The notes beneath the pieces are model-generated. The model did not search any database. It was not told the origin of the DNA and saw only the letters and a list, made by a program, of their open reading frames with translations. A stretch of 64,000 nucleotides of DNA, from contig NZ_CH672413.1 of the NCBI RefSeq assembly GCF_000152705.1, positions 4,027,254 through 4,091,253 of the forward strand. The letters are read 5' to 3'. Every line of letters begins with the position of its first letter. The stretch's first letter is position 1. A program made the position numbers and the translations under genes. Source of the DNA: Janibacter sp. HTCC2649. GTDB taxonomy: Bacteria > Actinomycetota > Actinomycetes > Actinomycetales > Dermatophilaceae. Below, in pieces: positions 10,211 through 18,801 of the stretch.

Positions 10211-12580
10211 ATGACGGACGTCACGGACGTTGCGGCTCGACGGCTCGACCTCGCGGGAACGCGGGCCTTCGAGACTGCCGGTTCGGGCGTGCAGCGCCGA
10301 CTCCGGCTGGCGGAGTTCAACCGCGAGTGGTTGGACGGCGTCTGGCAGGAGGCGACGAAGGGACAGCGGGTCGAGGGTGTCGCCCTCGCCGCGGTGGGCA
10401 GCGTGGGCAGGGGAGACGCTGGACCGCTCTCGGACTACGACCTGGTCCTCCTGCACTACGGACGGACGCTCTCGACCGACGAGATCACCCGGCTCGCCGA
10501 CCGCATCTGGTACCCGATCTGGGACGCCGGAGTGCGACTCGACCACAGCGTGCGGACCGTGAGCCAGTGCCGCACGGTCGCCGCCGAGGACCTCACCGCG
10601 GCCGTGGGGCTGCTCGACATCTCGGCTGTCGCGGGGGACGCCGAGGTCGTCGCAGCAGCTCGGGCCACGGTCAGTCACGACTGGCGCGCCAATGCCCGCA
10701 AGCGTCTGCCGCAGCTCACCGAGGCCATGGCCGTGCGCCACCACCGCCACGGGGACCTCGCCCAGTCCATCGAGCCCGAGCTCAAGGAGGCGCACGGCGG
10801 CCTGCGTGACATGACCGTCCTCGCCGCCCTCGCCGAGGCCTGGCTCGCCGACCGACCGCGAGGTGAGGTCGACACGGCATACGGGCTCCTTCTCGATGTG
10901 CGCGACGCCGTGCACGTCACCACCGGTCGCGGACGCGACCGCCTCGGACGTGAGGACCACGACGCCGTCGCCGCGCTCTTGGGCTACGACGACCCCGACG
11001 ACCTGCTCGCCGACGTGTCCGACGCTGGCCGGGCCATCGCCTATGCCCTCGACGGAACCGTTCGGCGGGCCAGCCAGTCTCAGCGCGCTCGCGTCCTGCG
11101 CGTCGGTCCGCGGCGTCCGCAGATGACGCCCCTGGGCTACGGACTGTTCGAGAGCGACGGCGAGGTCGTCCTCGGGACCGGCCGGCTCATCGACAGCGAC
11201 CCCCACCTGCCCCTGCGGGCGGCGGTGCTCGCGGCTCGGGCCAACCTCCCCATTGCACCGACGACCCTCGAGAACCTCGCGACGAAGTGCGCCGACCTGC
11301 CGACCCCGTGGTCGCCTTTGGCACGCGGCCTCTTCAGTGACCTGCTCGCCGCCGGCCCGGGTCTCGTCACCGTCTGGGAAGGGCTCGATCAGCAGGGCAT
11401 CATCGAGCGCTGGCTGCCCGAGTGGGTTTCCGTGCGTTCGCGGCCGCAGCGCAATGCCGTGCACCGCCACACGGTCGACCGCCACCTCATCGAGACCGTC
11501 GTCCACGCGACGGGCCTGCTGCGCGGCGTTGGACGTGCGGACCTCCTGCTGCTCGCCGCCCTGCTCCACGACATCGGCAAGATCCCGGGCGCTCGCGACC
11601 ACTCCGTGACGGGCGCGCCCATCGCCGAGACGGTCATGCGTCGCCTCGGCCACCCCGAGGCCGATGTCGAGGTCGTCGCGTCGCTCGTGCGCGAGCACCT
11701 CACGCTCATCGAGCTCGCGACCCGCCGCGACCACTCGGACCCGCGCACGATCGACGCCGCCCTGGCCGCAGTCGACGGCGAGGCCGACCAGTTCGAGCTG
11801 CTGCTGGCTCTCACCGAGGCCGATGCGGTGGCTGCTGGACCCAAGGCCTGGACCGACTGGCGGGCCGCGCTCCTGGGCCAGTTCGCCACAGCGGTGCGGG
11901 CGCGCCTGAGCCCTCCGACGCCGGCCGTCGGCCACTCGGAGCCGTCGCTCGTGCCGGATGACCTCATCAACACCCTCGCCACGGGGGAGCCCTACGTCGA
12001 CGTCGTCTCCAACGGCGGCTCCTACCGGATCGACATCGCCGACCGCGACCGCCTGGGCCTCTTCGCCGACACGGCCGGGCTGCTCGCCGCCGAAGGGCTC
12101 GTGGTCCGCACGGCCGTGCTGCGCACTGTCGATGGGATCGCGGTCAACGAGTGGCACGTCGAGAGCCCGAGTGACACCGAGCCGGAGAAGGCCCGTCTCG
12201 TGCGCGGTCTCATGCGTCTGGCGACCGGTGACCGGGCGCCGTTGAGCCTGCTCGACCGGCGCCGTCAGTTCGCCACCCGTCCCAGTGGTTCGTCGACGAT
12301 CGGGACGCCCGGTCAACCGCGGGCCCTCGTGGTGCCCGGTGCGAGCACGGACGCCACGGTCATCGAGGTGCGCGCCCACGATCGCCCCGGGCTGCTCCAC
12401 GAGCTGGGAATGTGCTTCGCGAAGGCGGGAGTGTCGGTCCGGTCGGCGCACATTGCGACGTATGCCGGTCAGACCCTCGACACGTTCTACGTCTCGGACT
12501 TCTCGGGTCGCCCGCTCGACCCGGGCAAGGTCGCGCAGGTCGTCGCCGCCGTCATCGACACCTGCGACGGCACCGTTTGA
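10211..12580 (+). CDS. glnD: [Protein-PII] nucleotidyltransferase GlnD
   Basis: A 789-residue multidomain enzyme that modifies and demodifies PII in response to glutamine. The nucleotidyltransferase site is GSVGRGDAGPLSDYD (residues 63-77) with the Asp pair. The HD hydrolase domain has LLHDIGK with His453-Asp454. Two C-terminal ACT domains follow at about 605-680 and 717-785, the second with the HDRPGLLHELG signature. All activities look intact. The start is ATG 10211 with the ribosome site AGGGGAG. In Corynebacterium and Streptomyces the homologue adenylylates rather than uridylylates GlnK, and the same is likely here. Confidence 0.95.
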   Translation: MTDVTDVAARRLDLAGTRAFETAGSGVQRRLRLAEFNREWLDGVWQEATKGQRVEGVALAAVGSVGRGDAGPLSDYDLVLLHYGRTLSTDEITRLADRIWYPIWDAGVRLDHSVRTVSQCRTVAAEDLTAAVGLLDISAVAGDAEVVAAARATVSHDWRANARKRLPQLTEAMAVRHHRHGDLAQSIEPELKEAHGGLRDMTVLAALAEAWLADRPRGEVDTAYGLLLDVRDAVHVTTGRGRDRLGREDHDAVAALLGYDDPDDLLADVSDAGRAIAYALDGTVRRASQSQRARVLRVGPRRPQMTPLGYGLFESDGEVVLGTGRLIDSDPHLPLRAAVLAARANLPIAPTTLENLATKCADLPTPWSPLARGLFSDLLAAGPGLVTVWEGLDQQGIIERWLPEWVSVRSRPQRNAVHRHTVDRHLIETVVHATGLLRGVGRADLLLLAALLHDIGKIPGARDHSVTGAPIAETVMRRLGHPEADVEVVASLVREHLTLIELATRRDHSDPRTIDAALAAVDGEADQFELLLALTEADAVAAGPKAWTDWRAALLGQFATAVRARLSPPTPAVGHSEPSLVPDDLINTLATGEPYVDVVSNGGSYRIDIADRDRLGLFADTAGLLAAEGLVVRTAVLRTVDGIAVNEWHVESPSDTEPEKARLVRGLMRLATGDRAPLSLLDRRRQFATRPSGSSTIGTPGQPRALVVPGASTDATVIEVRAHDRPGLLHELGMCFAKAGVSVRSAHIATYAGQTLDTFYVSDFSGRPLDPGKVAQVVAAVIDTCDGTV

Positions 12581-12623
12581 CCACGAAGTCAGTGGTGGTC
12601 CTGACTCCGGTTAACCTTGGGCG

Positions 12624-14234
12624 GTGTTCACGAGCCTCTCCGACCGCCTGACAGCGACCTTCAAGAACCTCCGTACCAAGGGGCGCTTGTCCGAGTCCGA
12701 CGTCAACAAGACCGTCCGCGACATCCGCATGGCGCTTCTCGATGCCGACGTGGCCCTGCCCGTCGTCAAGGAGTTCACGTCGGCGGTCCGTGAGCGTGCG
12801 CTCGGCGCCGAGGTCTCCCAGTCGCTCAACCCGGCCCAGCAGATCGTCAAGATCGTCAACGAGGAGCTCGTCGACATCCTCGGCGGGCAGACCCGCACGA
12901 TCCGCTTCGCCAAGACCGGCCCGACCGTCATCATGCTCGCGGGCCTCCAGGGCGCAGGCAAGACGACCCTCGCCGGCAAGCTCGCCCGCTGGCTCAAGGA
13001 CCAGGGCCACACCCCGATCCTCGTCGCCGCCGACCTCCAGCGACCCAACGCCGTGACCCAGCTCCAGGTCGTCGGTGAGCGTGCCGGCGTCCCGGTCTTC
13101 GCTCCCGAGCAGGGCAACGTCGGCGGCCACGACGCCGTCGGCGGCACCGGCGAAGGCACCCGAAGCTTTGGTGACCCGGTCACGGTCTCGCGTGACGGCA
13201 TACGCGAAGCAGTCAACAAGCACCACGACGTCGTCATCGTCGACACCGCCGGACGCCTCGCGGTCGACGCCGACCTGATGAAGCAGGCCGGAGACATCCG
13301 CGCCGCCATCAACCCCAACGAAGTCCTCTTCGTCATCGACGCGATGATCGGTCAGGCTGCTGTCGAGACCGCCGAGGCGTTCCTCGAGGGCGTCGACTTC
13401 ACCGGTGTCGTCCTGTCCAAGCTCGACGGTGACGCCCGCGGTGGTGCGGCCCTGTCGGTCGCCAAGGTCACCGGCCGCCCGATCATGTTCGCCTCGACCG
13501 GCGAGGGCGTGAAGGACTTCGAGGTCTTCCACCCCGACCGCATGGCCTCGCGCATCCTCGACATGGGTGACGTCCTCACCCTCATCGAGCAGGCGGAGAA
13601 GGCGTTCGACCGTGGCCAGGCCGCCGAGATGGAGCGCAAGTTCCTCGCGGCCGAGGACTTCACGTTCGACGACTTCCTCCAGCAGATGTCGGCCATCAAG
13701 AAGATGGGCTCGCTCAAGTCGATGCTCAAGATGATGCCGGGCATGGGGCAGATGTCGGCACAGCTCGACAACCTCGACGAGCGTGAGTTCGACCGCGTCG
13801 AGGCGATGGTCCGCTCGATGACGCCGTTCGAGCGCAACCACCCCAAGCAGATCAACGGCTCCCGCCGCGCCCGCATCGCCGGCGGTTCAGGTGTCACCGT
13901 CTCCGAGGTCAACCAGCTGCTCGAGCGCTTCGGTGAGGCGCAGAAGATGATGAAGCAGCTCGCCCGCGGCGGCGGCATCCCCGGTATGCCGGGCATGGGC
14001 GGTGGCGGCGGCAAGAAGGCCCGTCAGCAGCAGCAACAGATCCGCGGCAAGAAGTCGAAGTCGGGCAACCCTGCCAAGCGGGCGGCCGACGCGCAGGCGG
14101 ACGCCCAGCGCGCCGCGGCCAAGCCGGCTGGTGGTTCGTTCGGTGGCGGAGCCGGGGCAGATGCCGGCATCGATCCCGCGAACCTCGACCCGTCGCAGCT
14201 GCCCAAGGGCTTCGAGAAGTTCCTGGGCAAGTGA
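12624..14234 (+). CDS. ffh: Signal recognition particle GTPase Ffh/SRP54
   Basis: 536 residues. The N and G domains carry GLQGAGKTT (from about residue 107), DTAGRL (about 206) and SKLDGDARGG (about 264). The Met-rich M domain (about 350-460) binds 4.5S RNA and signal peptides. A Gly/Ala/Gln-rich tail follows to the C-terminus. An unusual insert of about 17 residues rich in Gly (around residues 162-180, between GN and GDPV) sits in the G domain where related proteins read directly through. The GTG start has -10 TAACCT ending 6 bp upstream (leaderless). It works with FtsY encoded at 4.5 kb. Confidence 0.96.
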   Translation: MFTSLSDRLTATFKNLRTKGRLSESDVNKTVRDIRMALLDADVALPVVKEFTSAVRERALGAEVSQSLNPAQQIVKIVNEELVDILGGQTRTIRFAKTGPTVIMLAGLQGAGKTTLAGKLARWLKDQGHTPILVAADLQRPNAVTQLQVVGERAGVPVFAPEQGNVGGHDAVGGTGEGTRSFGDPVTVSRDGIREAVNKHHDVVIVDTAGRLAVDADLMKQAGDIRAAINPNEVLFVIDAMIGQAAVETAEAFLEGVDFTGVVLSKLDGDARGGAALSVAKVTGRPIMFASTGEGVKDFEVFHPDRMASRILDMGDVLTLIEQAEKAFDRGQAAEMERKFLAAEDFTFDDFLQQMSAIKKMGSLKSMLKMMPGMGQMSAQLDNLDEREFDRVEAMVRSMTPFERNHPKQINGSRRARIAGGSGVTVSEVNQLLERFGEAQKMMKQLARGGGIPGMPGMGGGGGKKARQQQQQIRGKKSKSGNPAKRAADAQADAQRAAAKPAGGSFGGGAGADAGIDPANLDPSQLPKGFEKFLGK

Positions 14235-15061
14235 GCGCCGCGGCCGCGGACACCGGGCCGCTGCACACGCTGTCGGTCGGCACTGCCGGGCCGCGCGTCG
14301 CGTTCCTCCATGGCCTGTTCGGTCAGGGGCGCAACTGGTCGACGATCGCCAAGGCGCTGGCCGGTCCCGAGGGTGACCTCGCGCGATGCACGCTCGTCGA
14401 CCTTCCCGACCACGGTCGCAGTCCGTGGACGGAAGAGTTCTCCTTCGCGGCGTATGCCGCGTCGGTCGCCTCCACGTTGCGCGCCATCGACCCGGGGCCG
14501 TGGATCGTCGTCGGCCACTCACTCGGTGGCAAGACCGCGATGGTGCTCGCCCTGACCGAGCCGGACCTCGTGTCACGGCTCGTCATCGTCGACATCGCGC
14601 CCAAGGGGTATGGCGACCTCGAACGCTTCAGTGGCTACATCGCCGAGATGCAGGCGCTGCCGCTGGGGGAGCTGTCGGACCGGGCGGATGCCGAGGCCCG
14701 CTTCGAGGAGTCGAATGCTGGGGTCAAGGCCTTCCTCCTGCAGAACCTCCGTCGCGAAGGCACGTCCTGGCGCTGGCAGGCCAACGTCGAGCTGTTTGCC
14801 GCTGATGCTGCGCGCGGGAGTGGGTCGGTCATCGCCGACTGGCCGCTGGCCGTGGGCTCGGTGGAGCCGTTCGCCGGTCCCGTCCTGTGGATCGCTGGCT
14901 CCGAGTCGAGCTACATCAAGGACGAGGACGGCGAGACGATGCGCGCCTTCTTCCCGCGGGTGCGCCAGGTGACCGTCAAGGGTGCGTCGCACTGGGTCCA
15001 CACCGACGCCCCCGAGGTCGTCATCGAGGCCCTGCGCCGAGTCGTCGCTGCCTCTTCCTGA
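14231..15061 (+). CDS. Alpha/beta hydrolase
   Basis: 276 residues with a clear alpha/beta-hydrolase fold. The oxyanion region is VAFLHGLFGQGRNW, the nucleophile elbow VGHSLGG has Ser97, and the C-terminal His254 lies in GASHWVH. DLPDHGRSP after strand 4 is typical of the YbfF/esterase branch. The GTG start overlaps the ffh stop (GTGA), so it is expressed with ffh, but a functional link is not evident. Substrate unknown; an esterase is the safest guess. Confidence 0.82.
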   Translation: MSAAAADTGPLHTLSVGTAGPRVAFLHGLFGQGRNWSTIAKALAGPEGDLARCTLVDLPDHGRSPWTEEFSFAAYAASVASTLRAIDPGPWIVVGHSLGGKTAMVLALTEPDLVSRLVIVDIAPKGYGDLERFSGYIAEMQALPLGELSDRADAEARFEESNAGVKAFLLQNLRREGTSWRWQANVELFAADAARGSGSVIADWPLAVGSVEPFAGPVLWIAGSESSYIKDEDGETMRAFFPRVRQVTVKGASHWVHTDAPEVVIEALRRVVAASS

Positions 15062-15129
15062 GTTCGCACCGCTCCTGCGCGTTGGGCAAACCCGGTCCAT
15101 GCGGGGCCGAACGGGCGGACACTGGTGGC

Positions 15130-15969
15130 ATGGCGGACAGCGATTCGGGGGCAAGGCCCGGGGTGGGCGCACTGTTCAACGCGGTCGCCGACGACTACGA
15201 CCAGAGCGGAGTGGACTTCTTCGCGCCCATTGCTCAGGGGCTGGTCGACGAGCTCGCCCCGACCTCGGGCGAACGTGCTGTCGATTTGGGCTGTGGCCGT
15301 GGAGCGGCAACGGTGCTGCTCACCAGAGGCGTGGGTGCGACCGGATCCGTCGTGGGGCTGGACCTGAGCGAAGGAATGCTCGCCCACGCCCGGGCCGACC
15401 TTGACCGCCAGGGCCTGGTCGTCGATCTTCGGGTCGGCGATGCGTCGGAACCGGATCTGCCCACGGGCGAGTTCGACATCGTGGCCTCCTCGCTGGTCCT
15501 CTTCTTCCTCCCCGAACCACGTGTGGCGCTCGAGCGTTGGGTGCACCTGCTTGCCCCGGGAGGCCGGATCGGTCTGGCGACCTTCGGCGACCAGGACCCG
15601 GTGTGGGGCTCGGTTGATCGCGAGTTCAGGCCGTGGCTTCCGCCTGCGATGCGCGACCCGAGGGTGATGGGACCGCAGAGCCATTTCGGATCCGACGAGG
15701 GGATGGAGCAGCTCCTGTCGGATGCAGGCGCCACCGACGTGCGCACGAGGTCGGTGCGCCTCCCCGTTCGGTTCGGCACGGTGGAGCGGTGGGAGGCCTT
15801 CTCGCGTGGCACCGGCCAGCGGGCCATGTGGGCCAGCGTGCCGCCCGACGAGGTGGCGGGAGTGCGGGACCGTGCCGCCGCCCACCTCGAGGGGGCCCGG
15901 AACGGTCACGGTGAGATCGAGGTGTGGCAGGACATCCGCTACACCCTCGGCGGTCGACCTCATCCCTGA
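15130..15969 (+). CDS. Class I SAM-dependent methyltransferase
   Basis: A 279-residue protein. Motif I is AVDLGCGRGAA (about residues 49-59), followed by VVGLDLSEGML and a post-III motif LAPGGRIGLATFG. This is the UbiE/Methyltransf_11 type, acting on a small molecule. The frame is open further upstream, but I choose ATG 15130 because homology-like sequence begins just after it (VGALFNAVADDYD, the usual opening of these enzymes). The substrate cannot be read from sequence. Confidence 0.8.
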   Translation: MADSDSGARPGVGALFNAVADDYDQSGVDFFAPIAQGLVDELAPTSGERAVDLGCGRGAATVLLTRGVGATGSVVGLDLSEGMLAHARADLDRQGLVVDLRVGDASEPDLPTGEFDIVASSLVLFFLPEPRVALERWVHLLAPGGRIGLATFGDQDPVWGSVDREFRPWLPPAMRDPRVMGPQSHFGSDEGMEQLLSDAGATDVRTRSVRLPVRFGTVERWEAFSRGTGQRAMWASVPPDEVAGVRDRAAAHLEGARNGHGEIEVWQDIRYTLGGRPHP

Positions 15970-15983
15970 CCCGAGACGGGGGC

Positions 15984-16460
15984 TCAGGCTCCCGGCATGA
16001 TCGATGCGGCGAGCACGGCGCCGAGTTCGCGGCACGAGTCCAGCGCCGCCCGGTCAGGGGCTCCCATGACCTCAAGCGGTGGCGCGACGGCCTCCCAACC
16101 CAGGGCGGACGCGATGCTCGTGATGCCGCGCACCGCTCCTTCGAGCCCCTCGTTGCCGTGCACGTACGCGGCATACGGACGCTTGGTCGTGGCCGTGAGG
16201 CAGGGGTAGTAGATCTGGTCGAAGAAGTGCTTGAGCGCCCCCGACATGTAGCCGATGTTGGCGGGTGTGCCGAGCAAGCAGGCGTCGGCCTCGAGGACGT
16301 CCACGACAGCGGCCGTGAGCGCGGGACGGACGACGACGTCGACGCCCTCGATGTCCTCGTGCCGCGCGCCCTCGAGGACTGCCTCGAGCATGGCCTGCAT
16401 GCCGGGAGACGGCGTGTGGTGGACGACGAGGAGCCGACGACGACCGGTGGAGGGGTCCAT
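15984..16460 (-). CDS. Flavodoxin-like NAD(P)H-dependent oxidoreductase
   Basis: 158 residues. The opening RRLLVVHHTPSPGMQAML is a flavodoxin-type phosphate loop, GTPANIGYMSGALKHFFDQIYY is the FMN-binding and aromatic region of NADPH-dependent FMN reductases, and the centre holds KRPYAAYVHGN. Start ATG 16460 has -10 TACTCT ending 6 bp upstream, a leaderless start; the frame extends further but without similarity. It is divergent from the amidohydrolase with 73 bp between the starts. Electron acceptor unknown. Confidence 0.78.
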   Translation of the reverse strand: MDPSTGRRRLLVVHHTPSPGMQAMLEAVLEGARHEDIEGVDVVVRPALTAAVVDVLEADACLLGTPANIGYMSGALKHFFDQIYYPCLTATTKRPYAAYVHGNEGLEGAVRGITSIASALGWEAVAPPLEVMGAPDRAALDSCRELGAVLAASIMPGA

Positions 16461-16533
16461 GGCCACAGAGTACGGATCGGCCGTGCTGGCCGTGGCTGCG
16501 AGTGGATCGGGGCGGGTGGATAGTGTCGGAGCC

Positions 16534-17622
16534 ATGACGGCACCGGTGCTGCACCTGTTGGGCGAAGTCCTCGTCGGACTCGAGGACGTGAGACCCGAGG
16601 CCTGGGTCGTCGGGGGACGGCTGACCTTCGAACGGCCCACGGGGGCAGGCAACGACATCGAGACCCTGCGCGGCTGGTTCGTGCCCGGCATGGTCGACGC
16701 CCACTGCCATGTGGGACTTGACCGTCACGGCGCCGTGGACGACGAGACCGCGCTGGAGCAGGCCACGACCGACCGCGACAACGGGACGCTGCTCATCCGG
16801 GACGCCGGCTCGCCCGCGGACACGCGCTGGATCGACGCACGCGACGACCTCCCCAAGATCATCCGTGCCGGTCGCCACATCGCCCGCCCGAAGCGCTACA
16901 TCCGCAACTTCGCCCACGAGGTCGAGCCCGAGCAGCTCGTCGAGCGGGTCCGTATCGAGGCGCGTGCCGGTGATGGCTGGGTCAAGCTCGTCGGCGACTG
17001 GATCGATCGCGACACCGGTGACCTCGAGCCCTGCTGGCCCCGCGACGTGCTCATCGAGGCGATCGCCGCCGCCCACGAGGAGGGCGCGCGCACCACGGCG
17101 CACTGCTTCGGTCCTGACTCCCTGCGCGACTTCGCGGCGGCCGGCACCGACTGCATCGAGCACGCCACCGGTCTCGAGCCCGACACCATCGATTCCTTTG
17201 CGGCACAGGGGATTGCGATCGTTCCCACCCTCGTCAACATCGCGACGTTCCCGGCCATCGCCGAGCCCGCCAAGGAGAAGTTCCCCGACTACCACCGGCG
17301 CATGCTTGACCTGCACGCACGACGTTACGAGACGTTCGGCGCGGCGCGAGAGGCCGGCATACCCATCTATCTCGGGACCGACGCGGGAGGTTCGATCGCC
17401 CACGGACTCGCGGCGCAGGAAGCCGTGGAACTGAGCAGGATCGGCTTCACCAACACCCAGGTCCTGGCTGCCGCTACCTGGGGCGCGCGCGAGTGGCTGG
17501 GACGTCCCGGCCTCGAGGAAGGCGCGGACGCTGACTTCCTCGTCCTCGACCGTGACCCGCGACACGACATCACCGCCCTGGGGGAGCCGAGCGCGATCGT
17601 CCTGCGAGGCGTGACGTACTGA
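16534..17622 (+). CDS. Amidohydrolase family protein
   Basis: 362 residues of the metal-dependent amidohydrolase superfamily. The metal motif HxH is His57 and His59 in GMVDAHCHVG. Later pieces include TTAHCFGPDSLRDF (metal-binding His), GTDCIEHATG and the Asp in YLGTDAGGS. ADADFLVLDRDP near the C-terminus is the usual return to the beta-sandwich domain. Start ATG 16534 has -10 TAGTGT at 16521-16526, 7 bp upstream, so a leaderless start is likely. It resembles imidazolonepropionase/prolidase-like members; the substrate is unknown. Confidence 0.85.
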   Translation: MTAPVLHLLGEVLVGLEDVRPEAWVVGGRLTFERPTGAGNDIETLRGWFVPGMVDAHCHVGLDRHGAVDDETALEQATTDRDNGTLLIRDAGSPADTRWIDARDDLPKIIRAGRHIARPKRYIRNFAHEVEPEQLVERVRIEARAGDGWVKLVGDWIDRDTGDLEPCWPRDVLIEAIAAAHEEGARTTAHCFGPDSLRDFAAAGTDCIEHATGLEPDTIDSFAAQGIAIVPTLVNIATFPAIAEPAKEKFPDYHRRMLDLHARRYETFGAAREAGIPIYLGTDAGGSIAHGLAAQEAVELSRIGFTNTQVLAAATWGAREWLGRPGLEEGADADFLVLDRDPRHDITALGEPSAIVLRGVTY

Positions 17623-17758
17623 GCCGCATCCACGATGCGAGATATAATGCGATGTTATTTGACGGATAACGTCTGACTATCAAAACTCCTAGGTGTCCGG
17701 TAGGAATTGCGGCCACCCTGGGTCCGCTCTACCGGGCCGTGAATGAAGGAGTTCTGTC
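17623..17758 (+). promoter_or_regulatory. Sulfate operon promoter and structured leader
   Basis: An AT-rich patch in a GC-rich genome. A perfect TATAAT is at 17643-17648 and a TTGACG at 17659-17664. GATA (17665-17668) and TATC (17678-17681) form a short inverted repeat that could bind a regulator. Further down, CCGGTAG (17697-17703) pairs with CTACCGG (17729-17735), enclosing GCGG/CCGC and ACC/GGT pairs, so the leader can fold into a nested hairpin about 20 nt before the start codon. The ribosome site GAAGGAG (17744-17750) follows. Sulfur-dependent control, perhaps by the Rrf2 protein encoded downstream, is inference. Confidence 0.5.
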
Positions 17759-18800
17759 ATGAGTCGTCATCCCCGTCTCGCCCTGGCCGCCGTCGCGACC
17801 GCTGGTGCGCTGGTGATGTCGGCCTGTGCCGGCGGAGGCGCGAGCGACACGGCCGGTGCGGCCAAGGCCGAGGGCGCAGCGCCCGCCTCGACGAGCACGC
17901 TCAACCTCTTTGCGTATGCCGTGCCCAAGGTCGGTTTCGACAAGCTCATCCCGGCGTTCAACGCCACCGACGACGGCAAGGGCGTGACGTTCCAGCAGTC
18001 CTACGGCGCGTCGGGTGACCAGTCGCGCAAGGTCGCGGCCGGAGCCGAGGCCGACTTCGTCAACTTCTCGGTCGAGCCCGACATCACCCGCCTCGTGGAC
18101 GCCGGCCTGGTGGCCGCGGACTGGAACGCGGGCGAGCACAAGGGCATCCCGTTCGGCTCCGTGGTGACGATCGTGACCCGCAAGGGCAACCCCAAGGGCA
18201 TCAAGGACTGGGACGACCTGCTCAAGCCGGGTGTCGAGGTCGTCACGCCCAACCCGTTCAGCTCGGGTTCGGCCAAGTGGAACCTGCTCGCTCCCTACGC
18301 CGCCAAGAGCGACGGTGGCAAGAACGCCGCGGCCGGGCTCGCCTACATCGAGCAGCTGGTCACCGGGCACGTCAAGGTCCAGCCGAAGTCTGGTCGCGAG
18401 GCGACTGAGACGTTCCTCCAGGGAACGGGCGACGTGCTCCTGTCCTATGAGAACGAGGCGCTCTTCGCCGAGCGCAAGGGCGACCCGGTCGAGCACGTCA
18501 CGCCACCCACGACGTTCAAGATCGAGAACCCCGTCGCGGTCCTGACCAAGGGCAAGAACGTCGAGAAGGCCACGAAGTTCCGTGACTTCCTGTACACCCC
18601 CGCGGCGCACGAAGCTGTGGGCGCAGGCAGGGTTCCGCCCGGTCGACCCGACGGTCGCGGCGGAGTTCGCCAAGGACTTCCCGGCCCCGACCAAGCTGTG
18701 GACGATCGACGACCTCGGTGGGTGGAAGACCGTCGACGGCACGCTCTTCCAGAAGGACACCGGCTCCATCGCGGTCATCTACGACAAGGCGACGTCCTGA
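17759..18800 (+). pseudogene. Sulfate ABC transporter substrate-binding lipoprotein, frameshifted
   Basis: The frame from ATG 17759 reads a lipoprotein signal (lipobox MSAC, Cys23) and a clear sulfate-binding protein (LNLFAYAVPKVGFDKL, SYGASGDQSRKV, NPFSSGSAKWN, VLLSYENEA) up to DFLYTP near 18600. It then runs into nonsense to 18805. The rest of the protein, KLWAQAGFRPVDPTVAAEF to IYDKATS, continues in another frame, ending at 18800 one base before the cysT start. A single extra base around 18597-18611 (a run of five C, or the base after GCGGCG) explains this and would restore the usual spacing FLYTP-xxx-KLW. It could be a true mutation or a sequence error; the intact operon around it favours an error or a recent event. 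Confidence 0.8.
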
Positions 18801-18801
18801 C

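Noticed and set aside
16072..17565. Minus-strand reading frame of 497 codons opposite the amidohydrolase gene
   Set aside because: Shadow of the amidohydrolase and the flavoprotein in a different frame; low-complexity and no motifs.
17647..17676. Mini-ORF MRCYLTDNV before the sulfate operon as a cysteine leader peptide
   Set aside because: Only one Cys codon, and the ATG overlaps the best -10 box, so it would not be transcribed from that promoter.
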